Shown piece after piece: positions 32,193 through 43,583 of a stretch of 64,000 nt of DNA. Made by a program: the position numbers and the translations under genes. How positions within the stretch are numbered: the first letter of the stretch is position 1; every line of letters starts with the position of its first letter. The DNA comes from Campylobacter sp. CCS1377 (lineage in GTDB: Bacteria; Campylobacterota; Campylobacteria; Campylobacterales; Campylobacteraceae). Where the stretch lies: contig NZ_CP155620.1 in NCBI RefSeq assembly GCF_040008265.1, positions 248,001-312,000 of the forward strand. Reading direction: 5' to 3'. The notes under the pieces are model-generated. The model saw nothing but the letters and a program-made list of their open reading frames with translations. It made no database searches and had not been told where the DNA came from.

Positions 32193-33688
32193 CCTATTTT
32201 TTGCTTGTTAAATTCCACCACGCTTTGAATGCTTTTTTCAAAAGCTTTTAAAGCACTATAAGCAATACCTTCAAAATCAAGTCCACCGCAAAGATAAATT
32301 AAAGGCATACGAAAGGATTTGCTAATATCAAGCTTTGATTTTTCGGCAAGAGTGAGTTTAAAATCATAAGGACTTGCATGTTTAAAAGCATAATTTTTTG
32401 CTGCATTTAAAAAGTCATTTTTATCTTTTAAAAATTCACCCTTGGCTAAAATAAAATTAATTTCAAAATATTTCCAAATATCATTTGAAATTTGAGAATT
32501 TTCATCAAAATTTTGTTCTATAAAATGATAATTTTTTTCAAATGCTTTTTTGTAATTTTCTATCAATGATGCCCCAAGTTTATTTTTAGCTATATTTTGT
32601 AAAATAAGTTTAACATTGCTTTCAAATTCAAAGTCCATAGTTGATAAAATTTCAATCTGCTCTTTGAGCGTAAATTCTATATTTTGTTTTTCATTTGTAA
32701 GCTTAGCATAAGAAAAAATATTTGCCATAGGTTTTTCATAATTTCCAAATTCATCCCAGAAATTTTTTTCACTACAAGCGATACATCCATGCCCTGCGGC
32801 TACTGGCCATGAGGTTTTGGAATTAAATTTTACTTTGGGACAATTATTATAAGTATAAGGTCCCTTGCAACCTATTTTAAATAAACAAGCTCCATTTTTA
32901 GCCTTTTCATCATCAAAAGTATCCGCAAAAATGCCACTTTCAAATTTCGCTTTTCTTTCGCATAAATCGTGCAAACATTTTCCATAAGCCCATACAGGTC
33001 TATTTTGTGCGTCAAGCTCTGGTAAGGTATCAAAAAGTGCATAAAAAGCTAAATTTGCTATGATATTAACATCACTTGGCGGACAACCGGGGATATTAAC
33101 TACCTTTTGGCTTAAAACTTCGCTTATACCGCAAGTTTTACTAGGATTTGGATAAGCAGCTTGGATTCCACCATAGCTTGAGCAAGTACCTACTGCAAAA
33201 ATAGCTTTAGCTTTAGTAGCTAGTTTGTTAAGAATTTCAAAGCCACTTTCGCCTTTTGATCCGATAGTAAGAAAAAAGGTATCAATAGCTGCAACACCGC
33301 CTTCTACAGCCAAAACAAATTCATCTTCTAAAACTTCCTCTAAAAGTTCTTCAGCCTTAGTCCCATTTGCAGCCATTAAGGTTTCGTGGTATTCTAAAGA
33401 AAAAAAATCAAAAATAAATTCATCAAAACTAGGAAGCTCTGAACGCAACAAACTCTCACTACACCCCGTGCATTCGCAAAGATGAAGCCAAACGACTTTC
33501 ATTTTCGGTGCAATTTGAAAAAATTTCGCTGCTAAAGGCGGAATTTCATTGCCTAAAGATAAATGCTTAGCAAGAGTTTTAACGCTTTCTTCGTTGATGT
33601 TTTTTTCATCTACTAAACTTGAATTTTTGATTTTTTCAATGCGTTTTGTGAGTATTTCTTTTAATTCCTCATTGCTAAGTTTTGTCAT
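32189..33688 (-). CDS. hydA2: NiFe-hydrogenase small-subunit-like protein HydA2
   Basis: 499 residues. The N-terminal half looks like a hydrogenase small subunit: WLHLCECTGCSESLLR, GTCSSYGGIQAAYPNPS, NIPGCPPSDVN and CKGPYTYNNCP supply cluster-binding cysteines. There is no Tat twin-arginine signal and no large-subunit gene nearby, unlike respiratory HydABCD. The C-terminal 170 residues do not resemble a hydrogenase. C. jejuni Cj1399c has the same context after fabI. I start it at the ATG at 33688 (AAGGATAAAA upstream), 2 bases after the fabI stop; the longer frame would extend into fabI. Physiological role unknown. Confidence 0.85.
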   Translation of the reverse strand: MTKLSNEELKEILTKRIEKIKNSSLVDEKNINEESVKTLAKHLSLGNEIPPLAAKFFQIAPKMKVVWLHLCECTGCSESLLRSELPSFDEFIFDFFSLEYHETLMAANGTKAEELLEEVLEDEFVLAVEGGVAAIDTFFLTIGSKGESGFEILNKLATKAKAIFAVGTCSSYGGIQAAYPNPSKTCGISEVLSQKVVNIPGCPPSDVNIIANLAFYALFDTLPELDAQNRPVWAYGKCLHDLCERKAKFESGIFADTFDDEKAKNGACLFKIGCKGPYTYNNCPKVKFNSKTSWPVAAGHGCIACSEKNFWDEFGNYEKPMANIFSYAKLTNEKQNIEFTLKEQIEILSTMDFEFESNVKLILQNIAKNKLGASLIENYKKAFEKNYHFIEQNFDENSQISNDIWKYFEINFILAKGEFLKDKNDFLNAAKNYAFKHASPYDFKLTLAEKSKLDISKSFRMPLIYLCGGLDFEGIAYSALKAFEKSIQSVVEFNKQKIG

Positions 33689-33690
33689 TT

Positions 33691-34518
<828 letters not shown>

Positions 34519-35190
34519 TTATCCTTTAATTAATTTTATAAAATTTTCTACTTTTAAAGCAGCAGATCCAATTAAAACCCCGCTACAATGATTAATAGCT
34601 AAAATTTCTTTAATATTATTTTCATTCACACTTCCGCCATAAAGTAAAGGTGCTTTGCTAAGCGAAGAAATGAATTCAAGCACCTTGTTAATATCTTCTT
34701 TTGTAGCACTCACTCCAGTTCCTATGGAATAAATAGGTTCATAAGCAATGATTAAATTTTCATAATTTAAGTCAATTATTTTTAATTGTTTTTCTAAGAA
34801 TTCTAAGGTTTTATTTTGATTTTTGATTTCTAAATCCTCGCCTATGCAAAAAATAATTTTAAAACCATGCTCTTTTGCAAAATCAAATTTAGCTTTAATA
34901 AGATTTTCATCACCCAAAGCTCTTCTTTCAGAATGTCCTATTAAAACGCATTTTATGCTAAATTCATCCAAGTGCATTTTACCTATTTCGCCTGTAAATG
35001 CACCATTTACACAAGGATAAAAATTTTGCGCCCCTTGTATGAAATTGCACTTATCTTCTAAGAAAGCTATGCTTGGTGGAAAAACAATGATTTCATCGTT
35101 TGTGCTTTCAAGGGCTTTGTTTAAGGTATTTGCATAAAGTTTAAAACTTGATCTTGTATGATTGCATTTTAAATTTGCGGCAAATATCAT
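34519..35190 (-). CDS. tpiA: Triosephosphate isomerase
   Basis: 223 residues, shorter than the usual 250 but typical of epsilonproteobacterial TpiA. Catalytic Lys in [12 protein letters not shown], His in IGHSERRA, and Glu in [16 protein letters not shown] near the end binds phosphate. Interconverts dihydroxyacetone phosphate and glyceraldehyde 3-phosphate, mainly gluconeogenic in Campylobacter. Overlaps the pgk end by 4 bases; 3 bases separate it from fabI. Confidence 0.96.
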   Translation of the reverse strand: MIFAANLKCNHTRSSFKLYANTLNKALESTNDEIIVFPPSIAFLEDKCNFIQGAQNFYPCVNGAFTGEIGKMHLDEFSIKCVLIGHSERRALGDENLIKAKFDFAKEHGFKIIFCIGEDLEIKNQNKTLEFLEKQLKIIDLNYENLIIAYEPIYSIGTGVSATKEDINKVLEFISSLSKAPLLYGGSVNENNIKEILAINHCSGVLIGSAALKVENFIKLIKG

Positions 35191-36389
35191 TCTATAACCT
35201 TGGCTTTTAAAGGCTTAACACCTGGAAGTTCTTTACCTTCGATAAGCTCAAGTGAGGCACCACCACCTGTAGAAATGAAAGTCATTTCATCTGTATCTCT
35301 AGCACGAGCTACAACATCAGCAGTATCGCCACCACCCACAACGGTTGTGGCATTGCTTTCGCTAATATAATGGCTCATTTTAATGCTACCTTTTGAAAAT
35401 TTATCGATCTCAAAAACGCCCATAGGTCCATTCCACCAAATGGTTTGAGCATCAGCTAAAACTTCCCTAAAAAGCCTTCCACTTGCAGGACCAATATCAA
35501 GCCCCATCCAACCTGCAGGAATTTCTTGAATTGGCACATATTTCATCACGGCTTCTTGGGAGCAAGTTTGTGCTGCGATCACATCAACAGGTAGGTAAAT
35601 TTTAACCCCTAGTTCTTTGCCTTTTGTGAGAATATTTTTTGCTTCTTCTATCAATCCTTCTTCTAAAAGTGAATTTCCTATATCATAACCTTGTGCTTTT
35701 AGAAAAGTAAAAGCCATACCACCACCGATGATGAGTTTGTCGATTTTTGGTAAGAGATTAGTTAAAGCTTGTAATTTTCCACTTACCTTTGATCCGCCTA
35801 CAACGGCTACAAAAGGACGAGTAGGATATTTGATAAGATTTTGAGCAAAATCGATTTCTTTTTGAAGTAAAAATCCTGCGCCTTTATGTTCTTCATCAAA
35901 AAATTTAGTAATAGCTTCCACGCTAGAATGTGCTCTATGACACACACCAAAAGCATCATTGATATAAACTTCTGCAAAAGAAGCTAATTCTTTAGCTAAA
36001 TTTTCATCGTTTTTAGTTTCGCCTTTTTCAAAACGCAAATTTTCAAGCAATAAAATTTCGCCTGCTTTTAAATTTGTAGCTTTATTTTTTGCATCTTCGC
36101 CTATAACATCTTTAGCCATAATCACATCTTTACTCATTAGTCTTGCTAAGCGTTTTGCAACAGGTTCTAGGGAATATTTTGAACTAATTTCTTTTGGACG
36201 ACCTAAATGTGAGGCTAAAATCACGCTACAACCATTATCCAAACAATATCTTATCGTAGGAATTGCCGATCTGATGCGTCTATCATCAGTGATATTTAAA
36301 AAATCATCTTGCGGAACATTAAAATCACATCTTATAAAAACTTTTTTACCTGCTAAATTAATATCTTTTATGGAAATAATATCACTCAT
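35187..36389 (-). CDS. pgk: Phosphoglycerate kinase
   Basis: 400 residues. Signature [19 protein letters not shown], and the C-terminal nucleotide loop GGGDTADVV and STGGGASLE. Transfers phosphate between 1,3-bisphosphoglycerate and ATP/ADP. The frame is open 20 codons further upstream into gapA, but the ATG at 36389, two bases past the gapA stop and giving MSDIISIKD, matches the family start. Second gene of the gapA operon. Confidence 0.97.
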   Translation of the reverse strand: MSDIISIKDINLAGKKVFIRCDFNVPQDDFLNITDDRRIRSAIPTIRYCLDNGCSVILASHLGRPKEISSKYSLEPVAKRLARLMSKDVIMAKDVIGEDAKNKATNLKAGEILLLENLRFEKGETKNDENLAKELASFAEVYINDAFGVCHRAHSSVEAITKFFDEEHKGAGFLLQKEIDFAQNLIKYPTRPFVAVVGGSKVSGKLQALTNLLPKIDKLIIGGGMAFTFLKAQGYDIGNSLLEEGLIEEAKNILTKGKELGVKIYLPVDVIAAQTCSQEAVMKYVPIQEIPAGWMGLDIGPASGRLFREVLADAQTIWWNGPMGVFEIDKFSKGSIKMSHYISESNATTVVGGGDTADVVARARDTDEMTFISTGGGASLELIEGKELPGVKPLKAKVIE

Positions 36390-36391
36390 TA

Positions 36392-37390
36392 TTAAGCCTT
36401 TTGTGAAATATACACAGCCATATCTACCAAGCGGCTTGAATAGCCCCACTCATTATCATACCAAGCAATCACTTTGATAAAATCATCTGCAATCACTTGA
36501 GTTAAATCACTTGCTACAATAGCCCCATAAGGCGAAGTGATAAAATCGCTTGATACTCTCTCATCATCATCTACTAGTAAAATGCCTTTTAAATTTCCAT
36601 TAGCAGCTTTTCTAAAAGCTTCATTAAGCTCTTCTTTGCTAACTTTTCTGCTAAGTTGTGCGGTTAAATCCACACTTGAAACATCAATCACTGGCACACG
36701 CATGCTTTGTCCGTGAAGTTTGCCATTAAGTTCTGGCATTACAAGTTTCATAGCTTTTGCAGCACCTGTAGAAGTTGGGATGATATTTTGTGCTGCAGCG
36801 CGAGAACGGCGTTTATCTTTGGCTTTTGCATCAATAATGCTTTGTCCGTTTGTGTAAGCATGTATGGTCGTCATAAGACCTTTTTCTATGCCAAAACTAT
36901 CTTGTAAAACACGGCACACAGGTCCTAAGCAGTTTGTAGTACAACTTGCATTTGAAATGATATTTTCACCTTGATAATTTTGTGAATTTACCCCTAAAAC
37001 ATAAGTAGGTGTATCATCTTTTGCCGGAGCGCTCATGATCACTTTTTGCACTCCCATATCTAAAAAGCCTTGACATTTTTCTTTCGTTAAATGTGCACCG
37101 GTGCATTCTAAAACAATTTGTGCACCGTATTTTGCAAAGTCAAGATCTTTTACATCGCGACTTTTAAATACTTTGATTAACTTGCCATTGATGATTAAAT
37201 CATTACCTTTGCTATCTACTTCACCTTTAAATTCACCATGCACCGTGTCATATTTAAAAAGATATTTTGTAAGTTCAATATCTGTGGTATCATTAATTGC
37301 CACAAGCTCGATATCATCACGCTCCGAAATAATTCTTGCAACACATCTTCCTATACGCCCAAAACCATTTATAGCAACTTTTATAGCCAT
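36392..37390 (-). CDS. gapA: Glyceraldehyde-3-phosphate dehydrogenase
   Basis: 332 residues. NAD-binding [11 protein letters not shown] at the start and catalytic Cys in [12 protein letters not shown]; the end is [15 protein letters not shown]. First gene of the five-gene minus-strand operon. The AAAAGGAA site precedes the ATG at 37390. Divergent from nadD, which starts 59 bases away, so the two promoters share that gap. Confidence 0.97.
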   Translation of the reverse strand: MAIKVAINGFGRIGRCVARIISERDDIELVAINDTTDIELTKYLFKYDTVHGEFKGEVDSKGNDLIINGKLIKVFKSRDVKDLDFAKYGAQIVLECTGAHLTKEKCQGFLDMGVQKVIMSAPAKDDTPTYVLGVNSQNYQGENIISNASCTTNCLGPVCRVLQDSFGIEKGLMTTIHAYTNGQSIIDAKAKDKRRSRAAAQNIIPTSTGAAKAMKLVMPELNGKLHGQSMRVPVIDVSSVDLTAQLSRKVSKEELNEAFRKAANGNLKGILLVDDDERVSSDFITSPYGAIVASDLTQVIADDFIKVIAWYDNEWGYSSRLVDMAVYISQKA

Positions 37391-37449
37391 TTAATTTCCT
37401 TTTGCAAAATAAAATGCTACTATTCTACAAAAAAAAGGTTAAAAATTTA

Positions 37450-37995
37450 ATGAAAATCGCACTTTTTGGTGGTAGTTTTGATCCGCCACATAAAGGACAT
37501 AACGCTATTGTAACAGAAGCTTTAGCTAAACTTGATATTGATAAGCTTGTGATCATGCCTACTTTTATTAATCCTTTTAAAAAAGGCTTTTTTGCCGATG
37601 AAAAGCAAAGATTTTTTTGGGTGGAAAAACTTTGGGGGAATTTAGAAAAAGTAGAAATTTGCGACTTTGAAATCAAGCAAAAACGCCCTGTACCAAGCAT
37701 TGAAAGCGTGGAGTATCTTTATAAGATTTATCATCCTAGTAAATTTTATCTTTTAATCGGTGCAGATCATTTAGAAAAACTTCATCTTTGGCACGAATTT
37801 GAAAAATTAAATTCTTTAGTGGAATTTATCATTGCAAATCGCAATGGTATAGAAATCCCAAAGAATTTTAAAGATTTAAAAACCGATATAAAAATTGCTT
37901 CATCTTTTATACGAAGTACTTTAGATACTAATGAAGTTTGTGATGAGATTAAAGATGAGGTAAAAAGCTATTATGAAAAATTACAAAAAAACTGA
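37450..37995 (+). CDS. nadD: Nicotinate-nucleotide adenylyltransferase
   Basis: 181 residues. Nucleotidylyl transferase motifs are GGSFDPPHKGH at the N terminus and ASSFIRS near the C terminus. Converts nicotinate mononucleotide to deamido-NAD. The frame is open for 16 codons upstream but the ATG at 37450, giving MKIALFGGSFDPP, is the conserved start. Followed 28 bases later by rsfS, a common pairing. Confidence 0.94.
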   Translation: MKIALFGGSFDPPHKGHNAIVTEALAKLDIDKLVIMPTFINPFKKGFFADEKQRFFWVEKLWGNLEKVEICDFEIKQKRPVPSIESVEYLYKIYHPSKFYLLIGADHLEKLHLWHEFEKLNSLVEFIIANRNGIEIPKNFKDLKTDIKIASSFIRSTLDTNEVCDEIKDEVKSYYEKLQKN

Positions 37996-38023
37996 TACAA
38001 TTTCAAAAATTTAAAGGAAAAAA

Positions 38024-38350
38024 ATGCAAGAAAGAGTAGATTTAATCGTTAAAATTTTAGATGAAAAAAAAGCAGAAGATGTAAAAACTTTCGATATGAG
38101 CGAGCAAGAATACTTTGTAAAATATGTTATCATTGCTGCAACTTTGGGTGAAAGGCACGCTTTATCTTTAATCGATGAGCTTAAAACCAAGCTAAAAGCC
38201 AAGGGCGAAGAGTTTTTAAACATAGAAAGCAGCGAAGAATGGAGTGTGATTGATTTAGGCGACATACTTATCCATCTTTTAACCCCAGAACATAGAGGAA
38301 TTTATAATATAGAAGAATTATTAGAAAGCCTTAAAAAAAGCAAGACTTAA
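38024..38350 (+). CDS. rsfS: Ribosomal silencing factor RsfS
   Basis: 108 residues, Iojap/RsfS family: IVKILDEKKAEDVKTFDMSEQ, a core KYVIIAATLGERHALSLIDELK, and EWSVIDLGDILIHLLTPEHRGIYNIEELL at the end. It binds ribosomal protein L14 and blocks subunit joining when nutrients are short. The following 152 bases up to the murD stop show short AT-rich repeats but no clear terminator. Confidence 0.93.
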   Translation: MQERVDLIVKILDEKKAEDVKTFDMSEQEYFVKYVIIAATLGERHALSLIDELKTKLKAKGEEFLNIESSEEWSVIDLGDILIHLLTPEHRGIYNIEELLESLKKSKT

Positions 38351-38502
38351 CTTTAAAATATAAAATTTGAAATAAATAAGATTTTTGATAAATTTTTACT
38401 TATTAAAGATCTTTATTGCTTGGATATTTTTTGAAAGATTCTTTTTGCTGAATTTTTTAGAAAACTTTGTTTTTACAACCGTTGTTTTATAAAAGTTAAA
38501 AA

Positions 38503-39714
38503 TTATTGAATTTTTGCCACTTCCTTTTTAAAAGTTTCTCCGCGTTCTAAATATGAGCTAAATTGATCCAAACTTGCACAAGCTGGGCTAAGCAAGGCTA
38601 CTTCATTTTCTTGCAAAACTTTAGAAATTTCTTGCACGGCTTTTTCTAGGATTTCACATTTGTGAGCTTTCAAATTCGTTTTTAAAGCATAATCAAGCAT
38701 TTTTTTAGTGCTAGTTCCTATGGCGTAGAGTTCTATATCAAAATTTTTCATAAATTCAAACAAGGGGTTTAAATCTACCCCTTTATCATCACCACCTATA
38801 ATGAGATGAATTTTTTTATCCTTGTAGCGATTCAGAGCCGCCATTACGGCACTTTCGTTGGTAGCTTTTGTATCATTGACCCAAAGTCTATTTTTTTTAT
38901 CTTTAAATTCTTCTAATTTATTATTTTCCATCACAAAGGTATTTAAAAAATCAATACTAGCGCGATCAAGTAAAATTTTTTCTATACTCAAAGCCATGAT
39001 AGCATCAAGTAAAAATGGGGTTTTAAAATTAATTTTTTGCGTATCAATACTAAATCTTTTAGCGAGTTCAAATTCATCTTCATAAGTTATAACATAAGCT
39101 TTTGTCGGTGTTTTAGCGTAAATTTTTGGCAGTATAGCTACATTACCTTCATTCATTCTTTCTAAAACGCTTAATTTGTCCTTAACATAATTATCAAAAT
39201 TTCCATGCCATGAAAGATGATCAGGCGTGATAGGCAAAAGTGCGTAAATTTCAGGTTTTGCTATTTTAGTGTAATGCAGGGTAAAGGATGAGGTTTCTAA
39301 GATCCAAAGTTTAGCATAAGGATCAAGCTTAGCAAGAGGTGTACCTACATTTGCACCCATTTGTGTACCAATATGCTTTAATAAATGTTGTGTCATTTGT
39401 GTGGTTGTGGTTTTACCATTAGTCCCGCTAATCCAAACAGATTTTGGCATTGCATCGTAAAAAAAATCATACTCGCTTTGTAAATTTTTTGCCTTTTTAA
39501 TCAAAATATGATCTTTTGGAAAACCAGGACTTGGAATTTCAAGCTTGCTTAAATTCTCATTAAAATCTTTAGGATTTAAAAGACGGTTACCAAATTCATC
39601 TTCGTCTTGGTTTTGAAATTTATCATCATAAATATCAAAACCACCAAATTTCTTTCCCAAAATTTCTGCGATAGCACGAGTAGTTTTTCCATAACCAAAA
39701 AGTGAATTTCTCAT
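38503..39714 (-). CDS. murD: UDP-N-acetylmuramoylalanine-D-glutamate ligase
   Basis: 403 residues. ATP loop [29 protein letters not shown] and [14 protein letters not shown] are Mur ligase motifs. Adds D-Glu to UDP-MurNAc-L-Ala in peptidoglycan synthesis. The frame is open further upstream inside mraY, but the ATG at 39714 overlaps the mraY stop (TAATG) and gives [12 protein letters not shown], the conserved start. Confidence 0.95.
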   Translation of the reverse strand: MRNSLFGYGKTTRAIAEILGKKFGGFDIYDDKFQNQDEDEFGNRLLNPKDFNENLSKLEIPSPGFPKDHILIKKAKNLQSEYDFFYDAMPKSVWISGTNGKTTTTQMTQHLLKHIGTQMGANVGTPLAKLDPYAKLWILETSSFTLHYTKIAKPEIYALLPITPDHLSWHGNFDNYVKDKLSVLERMNEGNVAILPKIYAKTPTKAYVITYEDEFELAKRFSIDTQKINFKTPFLLDAIMALSIEKILLDRASIDFLNTFVMENNKLEEFKDKKNRLWVNDTKATNESAVMAALNRYKDKKIHLIIGGDDKGVDLNPLFEFMKNFDIELYAIGTSTKKMLDYALKTNLKAHKCEILEKAVQEISKVLQENEVALLSPACASLDQFSSYLERGETFKKEVAKIQ

Positions 39715-40775
39715 TATCTTATCTTTAGTGAAGCAAGGGCTAGTAAATTTGTGAGTAAGGCAATCATCCAAAAACGCACGATGATTTTATTTTCTACCCA
39801 GCCTATTTTTTCAAAATGATGATGGATTGGTGCCATTTTAAACACCCTTTTATGAAAAATCTTGAAACTACCCACTTGTAAAATAACCGAAATGGTTTCT
39901 AAAACAAAAACAAAACCTATAAGTAAAAGCAATATTTCATTTTTACTGATAATAGCCAAGAAACCGATAAAAGCTCCAAGACTTAGACTTCCACTATCTC
40001 CCATAAAAATTTGTGCAGGATAGCAGTTATACCACAAAAAGCCCATCAAAGCACCAATTAAAGCCGCGCAAATAATCACAACTTCGCCTAAGCCTTGAAA
40101 TTTTGGCAGGAGTAAATATTCGCTATAGTTTAAATTTCCACTTAAATATAAAAATATCCCTAAAGTTGCCAAAGAAAAAATGCTAGGAACGGTTGCAAGT
40201 CCGTCAAGTCCATCGGTTAAATTTACAGCATTAGAACTTGAAATCAAAACCAAAATCCAAAAAGCTATGGCAAAGATTTGCATATTAAAAAGTGGATATT
40301 TATAAAAAGGAATGTAAAATTGCGTATTAAATTCTGGACTAAAGTACAAAGGTGTTACGCAAAGTAATCCCGCTCCAATTTGCGTTATAAGTTTTACTTT
40401 GGGGCTTAAGCCTGAGTGATTGTTCTTTTTTAAAATTTTTCCCAAATCATCGATAAGTCCTATAAGTGTATAAGAAATTAAACATAAAAGGGCGGTAATA
40501 ACAAAGATATTATCAATTTTAGCGCAAATTAAACTTGTAAAAACCGCACAGGCTATAAAGATAAGTCCACCCATTGTTGGAGTGTCGCATTTAACCTTGT
40601 GATTTTGGGGTGCAAGTTCATAGATAGGTTGATTTGCTTTTTTTGCTTTTGCCCAAGTAATAAATCTTGGCATAATAAATAAAGTCAAACCTAATGCTAT
40701 AAAAAACGCAAAACCAGCACGCACGCTAATATAGGTAAAAAAAGCATAGTTACTAAATTCAGAGAGATAATACAA
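39714..40775 (-). CDS. mraY: Phospho-MurNAc-pentapeptide transferase
   Basis: 353 residues with about ten membrane helices. [36 protein letters not shown] and [12 protein letters not shown] are the MraY catalytic segments. Forms lipid I on undecaprenyl phosphate. The start is TTG at 40775, giving [13 protein letters not shown] as in C. jejuni; no better ATG is found. Undecaprenyl phosphate is also the carrier for PglC in the same window, so the two compete for it. Confidence 0.95.
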   Translation of the reverse strand: MYYLSEFSNYAFFTYISVRAGFAFFIALGLTLFIMPRFITWAKAKKANQPIYELAPQNHKVKCDTPTMGGLIFIACAVFTSLICAKIDNIFVITALLCLISYTLIGLIDDLGKILKKNNHSGLSPKVKLITQIGAGLLCVTPLYFSPEFNTQFYIPFYKYPLFNMQIFAIAFWILVLISSSNAVNLTDGLDGLATVPSIFSLATLGIFLYLSGNLNYSEYLLLPKFQGLGEVVIICAALIGALMGFLWYNCYPAQIFMGDSGSLSLGAFIGFLAIISKNEILLLLIGFVFVLETISVILQVGSFKIFHKRVFKMAPIHHHFEKIGWVENKIIVRFWMIALLTNLLALASLKIR

Positions 40776-40854
40776 AAGTTAGCCTTATTTTTGGTTTTTA
40801 AAAGTTTAATTCTAGTAAAATTTAACCAAAAAATTTCTTATAAAAGAGTGGAAA

Positions 40855-42333
40855 ATGAAACAAAAATGTATTTTAGTGATTACAGATGGAATTGGTTTTA
40901 ATGAAAATAAAGAATTTAATGCCTTTGAAGCAGCTAAAAAGCCAAATTACGAAAGGCTTTTTAAAGAGGTGCCAAATTCTTTACTTAAAACTAGTGGTTT
41001 AGCGGTAGGTTTACCCGAAGGACAAATGGGAAATAGCGAAGTAGGGCATATGTGTATAGGTAGCGGTCAGATTATTTATCAAAATTTGGTACGTATCAAT
41101 AAGGCTATAGAAAATAAAGAGCTTGAAAAAAATGACAATTTAAAAAAACTTTTGCAAAAGTGCAAAAGAGTGCATATTATAGGGCTTTATAGCGATGGTG
41201 GGGTGCATTCTATGAATACGCATTTTAACGCTTTGCTTGAAATTTGTGCCAAAAATGGCAATGAAGTTTTCGCACACGCTATTACTGATGGACGCGATGT
41301 AAGCCCTACGACTGGTTTAGAATTTATTAAAAAATTAGAAAAGCATTGCGAGAATTTGGGTGTGCATTTTGCTACGCTTTGTGGGCGTTTTTATGCTATG
41401 GATAGGGATAAGCGTTGGGAAAGGGTTAAGGAGTATTATGATTGTTTATTGGGTAAAAGTAAAGGTGTGCCAAATTTAGTCCAGTATTTAGAAAAATGCT
41501 ATCAAGAAAATATTACTGATGAATTCATTGGGGCAGCTCAAAATGAGAATTATAAGGGTATGAGGGAAGAAGATGGATTGATTTTTATCAATTTTAGAAA
41601 TGATAGAATGAAACAACTCATAGAGGTTTTAAATTCTAAAGAATTTAAAGAATTCAAGCGAGAAAAAGTCTTTGAAAATTTACTCACTATGAGTGTTTAT
41701 GATGATAAATTTAAACTTGGTGTGCTTTTTGAAAAAGAAGAGATTAAAAACACGCTTTCTGAGGTGATTTCTAGAGCAGGACTTAGCCAACTTCACACTG
41801 CAGAAACTGAAAAATATGCCCATGTAACCTTCTTTTTTAATGGTGGAAAAGAAGAGCTTTTGGAAAATGAAACAAGGGTTTTAATTCCAAGTCCAAAGGT
41901 AAAAACTTACGATGAAAAGCCTGATATGAGTGCTTTTGAAGTGTGCGAAGCAGTCAAAAAAGGGATAGAAAAAGGTGAGGATTTTATAGTTGTAAATTTT
42001 GCAAATGGTGATATGGTAGGACATACAGGTGATTTTGATGCGGCGGTTAAGGCCGTTGAGGCAGTGGATAGTTGCTTGGGTGAAGTTGTGGAGTGTGCGA
42101 GAAAACATGATTATGCTTTTATTATCACAAGCGATCATGGAAATTGTGAAGCTATGCAAGATGAAAAAGGAAATTTGCTGACAAATCATACCACTTTTGA
42201 TGTTTTTGTTTTTGTTGAAGCAAAAGGAGTTTCTAAAATCAAAGAAAATATGGGACTTAGTAATATAGCCGCAAGTGTGCTTAAAATTTTAGACTTAGAA
42301 ATTCCAAAAGAAATGAATGAGGCTTTGTTTTAA
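40855..42333 (+). CDS. gpmI: Cofactor-independent phosphoglycerate mutase
   Basis: 492 residues, alkaline phosphatase superfamily. Catalytic Ser in MGNSEVGHM, metal ligands in VITDGIGFN, VVNFANGDMVGHTGDFD and TSDHGNCE, and DGRDVSPTTG for substrate binding. Mn-dependent interconversion of 3- and 2-phosphoglycerate. Divergent from mraY across 79 bases, which must carry both promoters. GTGGAAAATG at the start gives a weak ribosome site. Confidence 0.96.
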   Translation: MKQKCILVITDGIGFNENKEFNAFEAAKKPNYERLFKEVPNSLLKTSGLAVGLPEGQMGNSEVGHMCIGSGQIIYQNLVRINKAIENKELEKNDNLKKLLQKCKRVHIIGLYSDGGVHSMNTHFNALLEICAKNGNEVFAHAITDGRDVSPTTGLEFIKKLEKHCENLGVHFATLCGRFYAMDRDKRWERVKEYYDCLLGKSKGVPNLVQYLEKCYQENITDEFIGAAQNENYKGMREEDGLIFINFRNDRMKQLIEVLNSKEFKEFKREKVFENLLTMSVYDDKFKLGVLFEKEEIKNTLSEVISRAGLSQLHTAETEKYAHVTFFFNGGKEELLENETRVLIPSPKVKTYDEKPDMSAFEVCEAVKKGIEKGEDFIVVNFANGDMVGHTGDFDAAVKAVEAVDSCLGEVVECARKHDYAFIITSDHGNCEAMQDEKGNLLTNHTTFDVFVFVEAKGVSKIKENMGLSNIAASVLKILDLEIPKEMNEALF

Positions 42334-42402
42334 TTTGTTTGCTTTTTGTGAGATAAAAAAGATAAAATCTCAATTTTAAAATTTAATTTTTAAGGAATGT
42401 TG

Positions 42403-43146
42403 ATGAAATTTAGTGGAAAAAATGTATTGATTACGGGTGCGAGTAAAGGCATTGGTGCTTCTATAGCAAAAACTTTAGCGAGTTTTGGGCTTAAAGTTTG
42501 GATTAATTATCGCTCAAAGCCGGAGCTTGCAGATGCTTTAAAAGATGAAATTATTGCAAATGGTGGCGAGGCTGCTGTGATTAAATTTGATGCAAGTAAA
42601 GAAGATGAAATTGAAAATGGGGTAAAAACTATAGTAGAAAGCGATGGAGAGCTTAGTTATCTTGTTAATAATGCAGGTGTAACCAATGATAAACTCGCTT
42701 TAAGAATGAAATTAGAAGATTTTAGTGGCGTTGTGGATACGAATTTAAATTCAGCATTTTTAGGTTGCAGGGAAGCTTTAAAAATTATGAGTAAAAAACG
42801 CTTTGGTGCGGTGGTAAATATCGCTTCAATCGTAGGAGAGATGGGAAATGCTGGACAAGTTAATTATTCTGCAAGCAAAGGTGGAATGATTGCGATGACT
42901 AAATCTTTTGCTAAAGAAGGTGCGAGCAGAAATTTGCGTTTTAATTGTGTAACCCCAGGTTTTATTAAAAGCGATATGACTGAAGTTTTAAGCGATGAAA
43001 TTAAACAAGCTTATCAAGATAATATCCCTTTAAAACGCTTTGCAGAACCTGAAGAAGTGGCAAATTGTGTGGCATTTTTACTTAGCGACTATGCTTCTTA
43101 TGTAACAGGCGATGTACTTAAGATTAATGGCGGTTTATATATGTAA
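42403..43146 (+). CDS. fabG: 3-oxoacyl-ACP reductase FabG
   Basis: 247 residues, short-chain dehydrogenase: NADPH-binding TGASKGIGASIA, LVNNAGVTND, catalytic Ser in NIASIVGEMG and Tyr-x3-Lys in YSASKGG. Reduces 3-oxoacyl-ACP in each fatty acid elongation cycle. The ATG at 42403 is 6 bases after AAGGA; the ATG at 42397 directly abuts it, so it is rejected. fabF, acpP and accA follow 1.2 kb downstream. Confidence 0.95.
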   Translation: MKFSGKNVLITGASKGIGASIAKTLASFGLKVWINYRSKPELADALKDEIIANGGEAAVIKFDASKEDEIENGVKTIVESDGELSYLVNNAGVTNDKLALRMKLEDFSGVVDTNLNSAFLGCREALKIMSKKRFGAVVNIASIVGEMGNAGQVNYSASKGGMIAMTKSFAKEGASRNLRFNCVTPGFIKSDMTEVLSDEIKQAYQDNIPLKRFAEPEEVANCVAFLLSDYASYVTGDVLKINGGLYM

Positions 43147-43154
43147 GGAAAAAG

Positions 43155-43561
43155 ATGGATTTAAAGGAAATTGTACAATTTTTAGATGATAATGCGCCGG
43201 CATTTTTAGCCACTTTAGGCACTTGTGGAAATCCTAGAGTGCGTCCTATACAAAGCCCTTTACTTGTAGGAGATAGGATTTATTTTTGCACTTCAAATTC
43301 TAAAGGACTTTTTAAACATATAAAAAGTTACAATGGAATCGAGTTTTGTTCTTGTGCAAAAAGTGGCACTTTTTAAGACTTAGAGCCAATGCGGTTTTTG
43401 AATCAAATTTAGAAGTAAAAAAGATGATGTTTGAAAAATATCCTTATTTAGCGGATTTATATGAAAATCCGCTAAATGCTAAATTTGAAGTTTTTTATCT
43501 TGATAATTTGAGTGCTAGAATGCAATTTAGTAATGGAGAGTTTAAACTTTTTAAAGCTTAA
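43155..43561 (+). pseudogene. Frameshifted pyridoxamine 5'-phosphate oxidase-like protein
   Basis: Two frames together make one protein of about 135 residues of the PNPOx-like FMN-binding split-barrel family: the first (43155-43376) gives DDNAPAFLATLGTCGNPRVR and IYFCTSNSKGLFKHIK and stops after CAKSGTF; the second continues LRLRANAVFESNLEVKKMM to 43561. Inserting one T in the five-T run at about 43370-43374 restores a single frame, so one base was lost there. It could be a real mutation, a sequencing error or slippage. C. jejuni has Cj0436 at this place; I do not know if it is orthologous. Confidence 0.7.
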
Positions 43562-43583
43562 AGCAAGGAATTCCTTGCTTTAA
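43558..43583. terminator. Bidirectional terminator, perfect 26-base palindrome
   Basis: TTAAAGCAAGGAA followed directly by TTCCTTGCTTTAA is a perfect palindrome. The stop codons of both convergent genes lie inside it (plus-strand TAA at 43559-43561, tenA TAA at 43580-43582), and T-rich sequence follows on the minus side. It serves both transcripts. Confidence 0.75.

Noticed and set aside
38351-38502. Terminator between rsfS and murD
   Set aside because: The AT-rich sequence contains a short AAAGATCTTT palindrome, but no stable GC-containing stem with a T run was found.
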